Positions 22,793-34,062 of a stretch of 64,000 nt of DNA are shown here, one piece after another. This DNA is from Puccinia triticina (taxonomy: Eukaryota > Basidiomycota > Pucciniomycetes > Pucciniales > Pucciniaceae). The translations under genes and the position numbers were made by a program. The stretch is taken from the NCBI RefSeq assembly GCF_026914185.1, contig NC_070564.1, positions 4,650,001 through 4,714,000 on the forward strand, given 5' to 3'. Numbering within the stretch: position 1 is the stretch's first letter; the number at the start of each line of letters is the position of its first letter. The notes below the pieces were generated by a model. That model searched no databases, was not told where the DNA came from, and saw only the letters and a list, made by a program, of their open reading frames with translations.

Positions 22793-25700
22793 TGTTTCTC
22801 TAAATTCTGTAAATCTGGGTTTTAATTTCAGCTATTTGAATTTATAAACATGCAGAATATTCACCTGTTCTAACTCTTTCATCCATGGGAATCATCATCA
22901 CTGGAAAACTGGGATTAATTTCAGATGAAAAGGCTAAAGGTATCTCAGTACTTTGATAGATTTAGAAAGAAATCAGGATTCATGACTAACTAGTCAGCCT
23001 TTTTCAAGCTTCAGTAGATTTGATTGAGTGAAGTGACCTACATCAATTTTTTGTGTTGATCCACTGAATCTGTGCCATATCCAAGACAGTGGGTTACACT
23101 GTCAATACTTGATTTGAGAAACAAGTCAGCTTTTCTTCTGAAATATTTTTTTTTAATTTGCTCAGGATCTTACTATGATTCTCCATTTTCATTCAATGCT
23201 TGTGAATGAGTTTCTTCAGAAAGTTTAGAAGGGACAATTGGTGGATGATCCACATTCCAAAGTCAGCATTTAATCACATTGGGAAGATCAGTTGTTTTTT
23301 TTGTACTGGAAGATTGCTTACCAATTTCATTGAGGGGTATTCTGCTGCTTTTTTCAATTTTATCAGTTTCAATTGAGTTCACACATGGCTCAATTTTAGA
23401 TTCATCTGGCTTGGGTCATCAAGTGTCTGGGTGAGTGGCAGTGTAGGCTCCCACAGAGCTCTAACTTAGCTAATTTCCCTCCTTGGGGGAGCGCAGCGAC
23501 TTCCAAAGGAGGGACTTACGTGCTAAGTCGACTCCGTGGCCTGAGAGCATTTAAGCTTTGGGTGGGCAGTTTTTCATAATCAACCTCACGCACTCGTCTC
23601 TGGACGCTTTTCCTTCTAGTTTTCATTTCTGGGACCACACAAGCGGTCCCCATGTACCTACTATTTTTTTTTGTCTCCATCCCATCAGCTGCCTTCACTA
23701 TCCTGATGTGTAGAATTTTTATTTCCTCTTGGGCATTACACTTGAATTCCAGGCACTTCCACACATTCAAACTGTATTCAGTGCTGAAACATACTATGCT
23801 GTTTCAATGACTGTAGCCCATGAGTGTGTATAGACATTTAAGTAGCAATGGTTCTTTACGCTTTTTGATTAATCATTTCAACTGCTGTATTTCATGCGTA
23901 ATCTTTGTTCCATGATGATGAGATGTGGCAGTTGATACATGATTTGTTGTTTCAGTCTCTTTGGAGGAACAAAATTGGAAAACACACAATTAACAAAACA
24001 TTGAAGGCCCTCACAAGTTCAAGAAGGAGACATAGAGATTCTCCTGGATAATCCCCTCATTTTGTTGGGTGACTTTGTAGTCACCCAATAAGAGATGGCA
24101 GCTGTACAGCAGATTGGAAAAAAAGCTTGATTTTCCTGATGCTCTCAGGCAAGAGGGGCAACATAGCGCATAAGTCCCTCCTTCGGAGGGTCCCTGCGGG
24201 ACGGCGTCCCCCCTCCACATAGAGAGGGACTTAGTTAAGTTAGCACAGAGCTCCAGCAAAGCTGGCTCATGTAAAACATAGCAAAAAAACGTTTTTGTTT
24301 ATTTTTGAAAATAATTCCTCCTAGAACCTTAGGGGACAAACCACAGCCAATTACAAAGAAATTGGTGGGGGGGTTTTGCAAGACCACTGATCCTCACTTG
24401 TTCTGCAAGGGGAAGCTTATTCGGATCACATTGTCCCCTCCTTTTATTGTCTTAAGAATAGCACTCAAAACTCACGACCTGCACCGCTACACCATTTGAA
24501 GAGGTGCATAGCTCAGCTGGATCCTTTGTTGTGCTTTTACAACAAGCAATTGCTAATAGGGGGTATCAAATATAAGAAATACACAATTAGAAACCAGTTA
24601 ATTAGGCAAAAATAGAATTCTTGGCCAGTGAATCCCAAAATGGGGTAACTGAAGGGCTAGCATGTTATAAAAATGGTGTTTTTTTTTCAAACCCGTCAAT
24701 CACATAATAGTGGATTTGGTCATATTTGATACCCCCTAATCCAGGTGTTTAAAATCTTGTTATATTTTATTTTTTTCCTCAAGAAATCTCCATTCTGAAA
24801 CTGCTATACCTTTGTTTGATTGGTCTAAAAAAAGCAATCATCTCAATACTGCCGCTGTAACAATAACTTTTTTGACCTTTTTGCTTTTCACTGAACTGCT
24901 TAACTCATCCAACAAAATTTCAGTGGAATGTAAATCTCTGTCAATGTTGAAAAATGTGTTGCCACACCCAGAGTTTGAAAAATATGCTGGTCTTTTGTGG
25001 GCACCCCTTCAAAAGAACAGCCCCTCTTAGAATATTTCTTCCACCATACTACCTGTTACCATATTGCTTCCCTAGATACTGGGATGCCTTCCCCTAAGTT
25101 GACAGTTCATTCTTATAGCAGGGCCCCAGACACCATAGGACTTAAAATACACCTGCTAGCACAGGCCCTGTAAGACTTGCCCCAGAGGGCACTTAAATAC
25201 CCCGCAGCTCTTGCGGTTCCTCTGTTAAATATTATACTAGGGATTATTATCCTATTATCCTCAAAGATAAAATTTAAACTCATTCTACCGCTTCTAAAGA
25301 CGCGCTTATTCACTGCAGTCACTTGTGCAGCTAGAAGAATTTGTGTCTTGACATCACTAAGGCTGACACAAATAATGTGAGAAGGGTTGATATGTAATCT
25401 TGAATCTGCAGATATTTATACAGATGTACTTCGTGCACTGCAAAAAACTCATTGCGCACTGGAGAGGGCGCCCAATCAACACCCCTGCCATAGTATGTGG
25501 TAGCTCAAAACGCTTTGCACACTGCAAATAAAAAGCTTGAAGTTCCCCTTTTTTTTCTGCCAGCCAACAGAGGGGATTTTTCTTGCTCCTCCTCCATTTT
25601 CTTGGGGTATTTGGACCCCTCGGCATGAAATAGAAAAAGGATGATGAAGAAATACAAAAAATAAGTGGAGCATCTTCCTGGGGATTTTCAACCTGCCAAA

Positions 25701-26690
25701 AAGGCATGGATCGGTGTAAGACTCAAAAGTGGTTGCAAAACCCTTTTGATGAATGGTGAAGGGTATGATGGAAGTGCAAAACTCTGCCCTTCTGCTATCA
25801 GATAACAAGACCCACCAAGCTAAGCTGGGAAAGTTTTAATCAAGTCTGGTCTAGTTCCAGATGAAGTTTTTCAATGACAGTTATGTGAGAGTTGAGAGTG
25901 AGTTCAGTAGTTATTTGCAAATACAAGGGTTGTGGTGATGTATGGATGTGATGGTAACTGTGAAGGTGGTATGTACATAACTGGGGAATACTGAGCTCTT
26001 GGAAAAACAACTGGGGGAGAGAGCTCCTTATATAGACAAATTTGAGGGATTTTAGCTACAAGGGGGACCCTGGATGAGGGATTTTAGCTGGTGGGCTGCG
26101 TACAAGTGGTGTCAGAAGATACTAAATACAGGCAAAGAGTGGGGTGAGAAATGAAAGATGATGTCATACTAATGCAGGGAGTGCATAAACAAAGTGGATA
26201 AATGTCAAATACAGGGTTACCTCATGCAAGGGGTGCATGAAGGATTTCAGACTAATGCAAGGAGTGCAGAAATGGGGTCAGAAGACTGAATGCAGCTGCA
26301 AGGGGTGCATAAATGAAGCGGGGACATGTCAAATACAGGGGAAATGGGGTTGGTCCCCTGCATATGCAGTGGAGATTCAGATAAGTAGGATAAAAGAGAG
26401 TATGTGTTTTTCTGGGGCTGAGTATGCATATACCTGGGAAAGGTGACTTGAGGGCTGTGACAGGTTGATAACTGGGGCTGGCCGTGTGATAGGTGTCCAT
26501 GAGGGTGTAGCTTCCAATCCAGAGGGGTTCCAGTGATGCTTCCAGTGGGGACTAGGGGTAGAATTGGCCGTAGAATCCATTCTTGATGTGTTTTTAGTGT
26601 TATCTTGAGGCCTAGTATGAGTAAATCTGTAGACAAGAAAAACCTTTTGATTTTTCACTTTTCCCTCTACCACATTGGGTACACAGCCCC
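22793..26690. other. Repeat-poor A+T-rich stretch, no clear gene
   Basis: Two small foldbacks with AAGTCCCTCC-type arms lie at about 23488-23519 and 24174-24229. The second is followed by TTAGTTAAGTTAGCACAGAGCTC, which is echoed near the first (CAGAGCTCTAACTTAG) and suggests a shared larger element. Minus-strand sequence at about 24515-24440 has a TGGTGTAGCGG / GTCGTGAGTTTTGA arrangement reminiscent of tRNA-derived SINE boxes, too weak to call. At 26150-26340 ATGCAAGGGGTGCAT-like words repeat. Short open frames here show no domains. Confidence 0.45.
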
Positions 26691-26990
26691 TTGAAAACAG
26701 AGTTTGAGGGGCAGAAGTACATACCCCATGACTTTGCTGTTCCAATGGCCATCACAGGCTGGTCCCGGAGTGGAGTACATGGAGACTCCCCCAATGACTG
26801 GCCAGCACACAGGGGGAGTGCAAATCACTGGTCATTCAGTGGATTAAGCACTCCTCTCAATGACTGGAACGGTCCCGGTCATCAAGAGAAGTAAACACAC
26901 CTCTCCATGACCAGTACCATTCCGGTCATTGAGAGGAGTACACACACCTCTTGATTACTGGAACAGTCCCGGTCATCAAGAGGAGTAAAC
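26691..26990. repeat. Palindrome array, left part of a split array
   Basis: Units of about 54 bp with CTTGATGACTGGAAC...GGTCATCAAGAG hairpins occupy 26850-26990. The array is interrupted at 26990 by the element at 26991-28225 and resumes at 28234 with the same unit phase, so it existed before that insertion. Confidence 0.75.
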
Positions 26991-27145
26991 TAGAGATTGC
27001 CAGTGGGTACCCGCCACTGCCCTTTGAGTACCCGTCCGCAGGTGCCAGGTACGGGTCCTGGTATACAATTTGGGCTGAAAAATCACCGGGTACTCGGGTG
27101 CCAAACAGGTACCCGTCGTTGTCAGCCGCAGTTGTGCACTCCAAG

Positions 27146-27720
27146 TGAGCTTGATGGCCGGCCTGGGCCATCAACATCATCCCACTCAATGGCCGGCTAT
27201 CGAGTGGGATGATGAGTACACACCCCGCTTGATGACCGGACATCAAGCGGATTACACACCCCGCTTGATGACCAGACATCAAGCAGGATACACGTCCAAC
27301 TCAATGGCTGGTGCTCTCAATGGCCAGCCATCGAGTGGGATGCGCACTCAATGACCATTGACCGGTTGCCAAGCACACCCCCCCCTCGATGAACGGTCAT
27401 TGAGAGGGGTGCACACCCTCAATGAACGGTCATCAAGAGGGGTACACACCCTCGATGAACGGTCATCAACACACCCTCAATGAACGGTCATCAAGAGGGG
27501 TACACACCCTCGATGAACGGTCATCAACACACCCTCAATGAACGGTCATCAAGAGGGGTACACACTTTCAATGACCGGCCATTGTTGAGCGGAGTACATA
27601 CCCCCACATCCCACGCGATGATTGGGCATTGAACGGGGTGATCACAATGGCCGGCCACTGAGCCGGGTGTGTACTCTGCTCGATGATTGGCCATCAAGAG
27701 GGGTGCGTACATACCCCATT
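27146..27720. repeat. Palindrome array inside the hAT-like element
   Basis: Units of 35-45 bp combine CTTGATGACCGGACATCAAG, CTCAATGGCCGG and CGATGAACGGTCATCAA hairpins with ACACACCC spacers. Around 27405-27560 a homogenised block with CCTCAATGAACGGTCATCAA repeats nearly exactly, indicating recent local amplification. Confidence 0.8.
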
Positions 27721-27754
27721 CAATAGGCCACTTGAAAAATGCAGTGGCGGTACC

Positions 27755-28090
27755 AACGGTGGGCCAATACACTAACGTTACTTGTTAGTGTAGTGTATTT
27801 TAGCCAAAACCAGCTAACAATAACAGCATTTTCTGTTATCTTGTTTTTTGTGTTGCTAACAATACAGGAACTTGCCCAGGAAATAGTGATGGATAACAGC
27901 AATAACTGTTATTGTATCCTGTTAGTAGCAATAAAAGGCCTTTTATTGTTGTTATTGCTGTTATTTCCTGTTATTTTTAGTATGGATACTTGTATCTCAG
28001 ATAACAAATAACATGAATTCAGGAGTCAATAAAATGGATACACTAACAGTTATTGTCCAATAACGTTAGTGTAGTGCAGTGGCCCATTGC
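27755..28090. mobile_element. 336-bp nested inverted-repeat element
   Basis: TGGCGGTACC is duplicated directly on both sides (27745-27754 and 28091-28100). The ends contain inverted TGGGCCA...CACTAACGTTA. The interior is A+T-rich with self-complementary AACAGCAATAAC/GTTATTGCTGTT words. The duplication is 8-10 bp depending on where the TIR starts, so hAT or Mutator-type insertion is possible. It lies inside the hAT-like element at 26991-28225. Confidence 0.7.
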
Positions 28091-28233
28091 TGGCGGTACC
28101 CACCTCAAGTACCGCCGGTACCCGTCGGCGGGTGCTGTGTCCGGGTCCGGGTGTCCAAAACTGGAGAAATTTGTAGCAAGTACCCGCACCCGTTGCGGGT
28201 ACCCGGACCCGTTTGGCCATCTCTAGAGTAAAC

Positions 28234-28345
28234 ACACCTCTTGATGACTGGAACGGTACCAGTCATCAAGAAGAGTAAACAAACCTCTTGATGACCGGAA
28301 CAGTCCTGGTCATTGAGAGGAGAAACTCTTGGTGACCGGATGGGG
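28234..28345. repeat. Palindrome array, right part of the split array
   Basis: Continuation of the array that ends at 26990. Two to three units with CTCTTGATGACTGGAACGG-type hairpins end in GGTGACCGGATGGGGGTCTCCC. That end is loosely the inverse of GGAGACTCCCCCAATGACTGG near 26781, and may mark the ends of the parent element. Confidence 0.65.
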
Positions 28346-29500
28346 GTCTCCCAGAAGTGATCTAGGACCCAAAAAGCTAGATTTGCCTTCAAAAATCTAG
28401 ACCTTTTGGGTCTAAACCAACATCTGCGGGGGTCCCAGATTGCACAGGAAGTCCTCCACTGACTAAGTTTGATGCAAATACCTATCTTGGTTTGTACTAC
28501 ATGTGTTAAGATATATGCTTACAGTCCATGTATGCTTCAACCATAACACTTTATAGTCAACCCTGTATATAGTCTATACCACTTTGGTGTTTCCTTCTGA
28601 ATCATAATACTTCATTTTTCACATCATCCGTTGTTGAGATGGTGAAGCCTGTTTAGTAGTCTTTGTATGCTTGTATGTAGATATGCTTCTACCAAGCAGC
28701 CCATCTGCCTACTGGCTTCTCACTTGGTTTCCTTTTTCCTCACTGAATCCAATCCATATCTTCACTGTCAAGCCCCCTTTGTGAGTATTGGTAGCCCTCT
28801 CAGTTTCAGTCCCTGGTGTCCCTCAACATCAGTGTCACAGGAATTCAGTTCTGTGAACTTCAGTCAACTCATCCTGTGTTCCCCTCAAGAGCAGGAACCA
28901 TCTGTTTGAAAGACTTTGCCCAACAAGTTTGGTGCCGGACCCAGCAAATTGTAGAGCCCATCTGACAAATTCTGTCCAACAACTGCTTGGAAAAGGTTGC
29001 TCAAGCAGTTAAGTATGTACTCTCTGCAGTCTTGGGAGGTGTGGACTCTTGCACTGACTCTGAAAACTGGGTTGGCCCAGGCCCAAGTTCCAGCCCGATC
29101 CGATCGCGAGATGTACCAAGCTTGTCAAGGTCCGCGTCCCTGCTGCGGCATGAGCAGCACCTTTGGCGCTCGGAGACGTACATAAATATCCACGACGGGC
29201 TTGAATTTGGATTGTCCTCACTGCGCATACGGCAAAAACTGCCTGGAGCGGCTTGTCTGACCAGTTGTTTGGACAGGGTTGGTGCTACGAGTTCCGCAAT
29301 CCAAGCCCGCCTGAGGGGGAGATGAATCTAGCCTAAGCAATTCTGCTTTACATAGTAGAATCACCATGGTTATGTACACACAAAAAAAAGGTCAAGTATG
29401 TATGCTGACCATCTCAGGTGCCCACCCTCCCACCCAGCCGCCGGCGGATCTCATCCAGTATGACCGATACCAATTGCCGGCGCGGGTATTGGTCCTACTG
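28346..29500. other. No recognised gene; possible LTR/PBS remnant
   Basis: At about 28926, CAACAAGTTTGGTGCCGGACCC resembles the primer-binding region that follows a Copia LTR in rust elements (inference from memory of the family, not checked). The upstream 28440-28925 would then be a degraded LTR. The 29050-29320 stretch is G+C-rich with short overlapping frames in three phases and no domain. Confidence 0.3.
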
Positions 29501-30025
29501 GAACGGACCAGAATGGCCGGAACAAAATGTCCATTGAGGGGAGTAGTTTGATCCCCTCTCGATGACCGGTTGGGGTCGGCCATCGAAGGCTTGGTGAGTT
29601 GTTCTTGAAGGCCGGATGGCAGGTCGCGAAGGGAGTGTGTACCTGACAATGATCAAGAGGAGATTCACACTGCCCTCAATGGCTGGAATAGACGGGCCAT
29701 CGATGGGAGTGTGTACACCCTCTTGATGGCCGGCTATCGAGGAGTGTGTTGCTCTCAATGACCCCAGCCATTGAGAGGACATTTCGCACTCCTTTCAATG
29801 GCCGGATGTACAAGAAAGTAGAATATACGCACCCGGCATCAAGAGTTCTGCCTTGATGACCGGTACGGACCAGCTACCCGGCCATCAAGCGTGATCGCCG
29901 ATATATGCTGACACATGTAGATGAGCGCCGAGCAGTACAACCGGCCACGGGGAGGGGGAACACACAACTCCCCTCGATGGCCAGGTCGTTCCGGTCATTG
30001 AGCCTCAATGACTGCTCCGTTCCAG
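29500..30025. repeat. Palindrome array, diverged
   Basis: About eight diverged units carry CGATGACCGG...GGCCATCGA or TTGATGGCCGG...GGCCATCAAG hairpins, with spacers such as GAGTGTGTACA. Units are less alike than in the other arrays, suggesting an older array. I could not define the ends of a parent element. Confidence 0.7.
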
Positions 30026-30349
30026 CAGTTAAAGCACCCACTTCTCGGGGAGGCTACTCGGCATGTCGGTCGCTTTTTTTGTTGCACTTTTTTTTTGCTG
30101 TTGTTGCAAATCCACAACCAAATTATATTGGTGATCTTTGTTTAGTCTACATTCAGGTTCGCGGCGCTGTTCAGCTTTTCTGGTTAGAAGTGATGTAGTA
30201 GGATGTGGTCGTTGACCGCGGTCAAGTCCTTTGCCTCGACGGGACAGCCAATTTATAGTACGAGAGAAAGATGTTGGAAAACATATAATCGTGTCTTGAA
30301 TCTTTCTTAGATAATAGAGACATCATCATGATTCTCAAGGCCTGCATCT

Positions 30350-31242
30350 TCATGAGTAACCGAGGAATCGAAGAGTGCAAACCAGTAGGCATGAGAATAC
30401 TGCAAACCATGGAATAACAGAAAGGAAGCCCATGTCACAAGTCAAATAACGAAATAGCAGTCTTTTTATCTCCGCCTTATTTTTCAATTTGATCAATTCA
30501 TGTTTTCTGAAAACTATCTCAAGTTTCTTCACGTCTGTTGAAGCATCCCGTCGACAGGTTGGACAGGTAGGCCTATCCGTATTTTCAAAGAGCCATTTTG
30601 CAATGCAAGGTGCGTGCATCCGATGTTCGCATTGATCTAAAACATACACTGGATCGCTGGCCTCCAAGTCCTCGAAACAAACTACACACTCCGTATCTTG
30701 ATTTTGGGCTTCAATATCATGATCAAGTCTTTCGACTTGTTGAATTTCTTGAGCTAGATGACCTTCATGGGCTTCGTTGATAGGGTTTTCCATTATTTTT
30801 TTTCTTGCTGGATGATTCCTACTGTCTCCGCTGAATTGATCTCCAATCCCATTGGTAAGAAATTTCGGATTGTCTTCCTGGATTCCCATGATATCAGTGA
30901 TCAAGAACCTTTTCAGATCTCATAATATGGGACAGAGCTCACTTTCTTTCTGAGATAATCTCCTAACATGTTGGATGATGAAGCCTGCGAGAACATGGAA
31001 GGTTCAATTACCGCATGCTGTTTGATTGGCTGAGTGGTACTCGTAGATGCTATCTTGGTTGGTCCGGCAGACTCAGAGTGAGTCGCCGTTTGTAAGCTGG
31101 CAACAAGCATACTTGTTCTATCAGGGGATTCTATACCAGAGTACTTCTGGAAAAGCTATTTTTGAAAAACATATTGTCAGTCTCGTACACAGCAACATAA
31201 GGCTTAATGGCTCACTATGAGGAAAAATAACCAGAAGAACAT
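30350..31242 (-). CDS. Membrane-anchored RING-H2 protein, three exons (intact copy)
   Basis: Exons 31242-31216, 31146-30943 and 30877-30350 join in phase 0 to a 252-aa protein; the introns are 69 and 65 nt, both with GTGAGC donors and CCAG acceptors. Exon 1 encodes only the hydrophobic peptide MFFWLFFLI, like the start of a signal peptide or anchor. Exon 2 is Ser/Thr-rich. Exon 3 holds the RING-H2 (CVVC, then CEHRMHAPC and CPTC; eight ligands in C3H2C3 order), a basic helix, and a C-terminal hydrophobic segment (FLSVIPWFAVFSCLLVCTL). A membrane-bound E3 ubiquitin ligase is the likely role; targets are unknown. Diverged copies with the same intron sites lie at 45217 and 55145. Open in all three exons, this is the only intact copy. 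Confidence 0.75.
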
Positions 31243-32850
31243 GTTGTAATATTTATAACCACCGTCCAGCATAGTCTTTCCTATGTTTTGTGAGAGTGGA
31301 TCGGATTTGAATAATTTTTCAAATGTGTTTGGCGCCCACAACTTCAAACCCCAATTTGTATCCTCTTCAACTTCTCATCGTAGGAAACCGGGTGCACCGA
31401 GATCAGGTGGTGCATGGATACTACATACGTGGGATAACATAGCTTGTGACGCGTCGCGGCTCTGCAGACCGGTGAGGCATCAAGCTTTGAGACACAGAAG
31501 GTTAAAGCGTCTTTCCCGGCGCCATCCATAGTCTCTTGGACTGAGTGTACCGCTGGGAAGATTACTCAAGAGGCGTGGTCGCACTTGAATTAAAAGCCTC
31601 CCCGGTGCTATGATTTTTTATGTACTCGCTATTATTATGGCACTCTACTATTATGGCAGGCAAGGTCAGGTGCGGGGGCTACATCGCGTTGGATCCCAGG
31701 AGGTAGGGCTGTGGAGCATAAAACATCTGCGGGGTTTGCCTCGTAGCCCCTCCCCAGGCTCCATGTATCATCATTTGTTGCTGTCAAAGGGCTTTTGTTT
31801 CAAATTTTTCAATCGATATGATAATGTTCCATCTCCTGTTGATGATCTTGCCAAAATGATTAACATCCTTTCTCGCATTTTAATCATGACAGACAGACTT
31901 ACCGCCTTATCCAGTAGCATAAATAACTCTACGCTACACTAGCCACAGAACAAAACTTGCCCAATTGATGGTACTTCAGCGTAGGAAGCTCTTGACAAAC
32001 CAAAAATGTTTGAGAGGCGGTATGCAGCTCCTAATTTGTCAGAAAATAGGCAGTGCGCATAGTGGAAAGTGCTGTGTAGCTGCCCTGGTGGCTGTCTGTG
32101 AATCTTGAGCAAAAAAAAGATCAACTAAAAGATAGTGTATGGGTGGGGGTGGATTTTTTTGATAGGATGAGGGGGATGAATACCCTTTGCGGAAGTGGGT
32201 GGATGAGAACCAGGGAAACAAAGTCCAACAAATGGTGTCGGAGAGGCGGATAAGGGAAGAACAAGGTTCAAAATATGTGGATGGAAAGGGATTGAGGAAT
32301 AGGCTCAAAAACTCAGAATATCCCCTTTTGGAGGGGAAGTGGAACTCAGGAATCAGGATCAGGATTGTATTGATCAAAAGAAAATGATGGTATTCCCCTT
32401 GGATCAGGATGGAATTGCATGGGAGGGCATGGTCTAAGTTCAGGCAGAACTTGTAATCTGGGTGTGGGAAAAGAGCTGAAAGTGTGTCACATCTGCACAA
32501 GGAGATGGCTTCTGGTGCAAAATTCTACACTTTTGGATCTAAACTAAAATCTGCTGGCAACTTGGGATTGAGTCTGTCAGATAGTTCTGCCTGGGGGAGA
32601 CGCTTCAAAGTCTTGCAGTCAACTGGGAAGAAACCCTCCCAATCTCCAAGACCAACAATGCAAGAGCTATGCTTTGCTAAAAAAAAAGTGGTGTTTTTTC
32701 ATAGCAAAGTGGAAAACCGCTACTCTTGATGAAGAGTGGACTGGTGTTAGCACAAGCAGGAAGCCGCTAGTTGAAACAGCAGCAAAGCGCCAACCCCGCT
32801 ACTGGTAATTTAACCTGCGCGTAGTGAAGCAGTTTTTTTTATTTCACTTA
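31243..32850. other. No recognised gene
   Basis: Presumed promoter of the minus-strand RING gene at the left edge. Open frames at 31283-31531 and 31610-31942 lack recognisable domains and obvious intron continuation. 32160-32480 is purine-rich (GGATGAGG, GGAATCAGGATCAGGAT) without clear periodicity. Confidence 0.45.
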
Positions 32851-33027
32851 TGGTGTTCAAAGTTGGTTTGCATAATTTTATGCATGCATAAATCATAAAA
32901 TCATAAAATCTTTTTTGCAGGGGATATGACTGTCTGATTATGTAATACAAAATTTCCTCACCAAAATATTTTTATGATTTTATGATTTATGCTTGCATAA
33001 AATTATGCAAACCAACTTTGAACACCA
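32851..33027. mobile_element. Mariner-type MITE, 177 bp, TA target
   Basis: TGGTGTTCAAAGTTGGTTTG at the left is inverted exactly at the right end, and the match runs on through GCATAATTTTATGC and ATAAATCATAAAATCATAAAA, about 60 bp per arm. TA is present on both sides (32849-32850 and 33028-33029). A TA target with a long near-perfect TIR fits Tc1/mariner-type MITEs. Confidence 0.8.
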
Positions 33028-33029
33028 TA

Positions 33030-34062
33030 AGTATAGTGTAGCAGCAGAATTGACACTTTTTGGCGCCTTGTGGGGCAATTTGGCGCTATTAGCGCAGTGA
33101 ATGGGGCCGCTTTTGCGCCAAAAGCGTAGTGGGCACGTCCGCCTTTCTGTGGAAAATGGCACGGATCAACATAAATCATCAATCCTCCATCACTCTATGA
33201 TGTTGAGGATTGAGATTTGGTGGATGCTAAAGGTGCGCAGCAAAATTGAAGCAGTGCTTTTTGCGCTACTTGCCTCGGAAAATAGCTTTCTATTTTCAGG
33301 AGTTTTTTCCCCTTAAAAAAACTAGTGAGAAGCATAGCACCAATCTGTCACCAAAAGCGTTGCAGAGTGGGGCCAAAATAACTACTCTTTTGCTATGCTT
33401 ACCGCTTTGTGTAGCTCCAGTTGTGAAAATTAGGAGAGCGATGCGCCACAGTGGCCTGTACGGAGATTAGGAATAGTTGTAAGGGGAGAAGAGATTGAGC
33501 AGGCTGTCTCTTCAATCGGATAGCTGCAGGCATATTCAGCATTGCTTATGAGAGTGGCATGGGCAAGGTATGAAGCTGATCATCGATCTGGGATATTCCT
33601 GGTTAGATACAGTGTTATCGGTTCGATCCGAGACTCACGGCCAACGGGAAGTGATCACTTGTCAGCTGCCTTGGAAGTGCTGTCCAGGTAGAAGGGCGGC
33701 CCCGATGGGTGCCGAAGAGTGCCACTCTGTAGTATTTAGTACCCAACGAGCAAGTTATGTCTGCACCGGGACGAGAAGGGGCCCTCAGCCGACAGCGCAA
33801 GCGAACTAAGCGGCTGCTGGGCCGACATCAAAGCAGCCAGCCGAATCCGGGTGCTGCTACTACTGCCGCAAGCGAAAACGAAACTCGGACCGGTCCCGGC
33901 TGCTTGCTCCAGTCCGCTGGCTTGTCTCGCTCCGGTCTGCTCAGACCGACGAGAGACGAGCCGGCGCCCGAAGGCCGCAGAGCCAACGTATGCTTAATCC
34001 GGCACAAGCGTGGATGGCCAGACTGACTCCTGTGAGCAGCTCGAACAAAAGAGCTCTCCAAG
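33030..34062. other. Upstream region of the large Ser/Pro-rich gene
   Basis: 33050-33130 carries GGCGCC/TTTTGGCGC words. A clean 89-codon open frame starting MSAPGREGALSRQRKRTKRL at 33757-34026 has codon composition like the following gene. It may be its true N-terminus joined by an intron I could not place (GTATGC donor at 33988). TTCGATCC near 33622 has no tRNA around it. Confidence 0.4.

Larger units (their letters stand above)
26991..28225. mobile_element. hAT-like element, 1,235 bp, TSD GAGTAAAC, with nested repeats
   Basis: The left end TAGAGATTGCC and right end GGCCATCTCTA are inverted. GAGTAAAC lies exactly outside both ends (26983-26990 and 28226-28233). Terminal regions contain the GGTACCCG-rich body seen in the short hAT-like MITEs at 5598 and 6622. 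The interior holds its own palindrome array (27146-27720) and a further nested insertion (27755-28090). No transposase is seen, so it is non-autonomous. Confidence 0.85.

Noticed and set aside
24440..24520. Possible tRNA-derived SINE on the minus strand
   Set aside because: Only weak A-box and B-box resemblance, no 3' tail or TSD; left as a note.
29050..29330. Cys-rich frame with CPHCAYGKNC suggesting a small zinc-finger or effector gene
   Set aside because: Stops interrupt the frame, and no splice pair restores it with a credible start or signal peptide.
33610..33640. GGTTCGATCC, a tRNA B-box match
   Set aside because: No acceptor, D or anticodon stem can be drawn around it on either strand.
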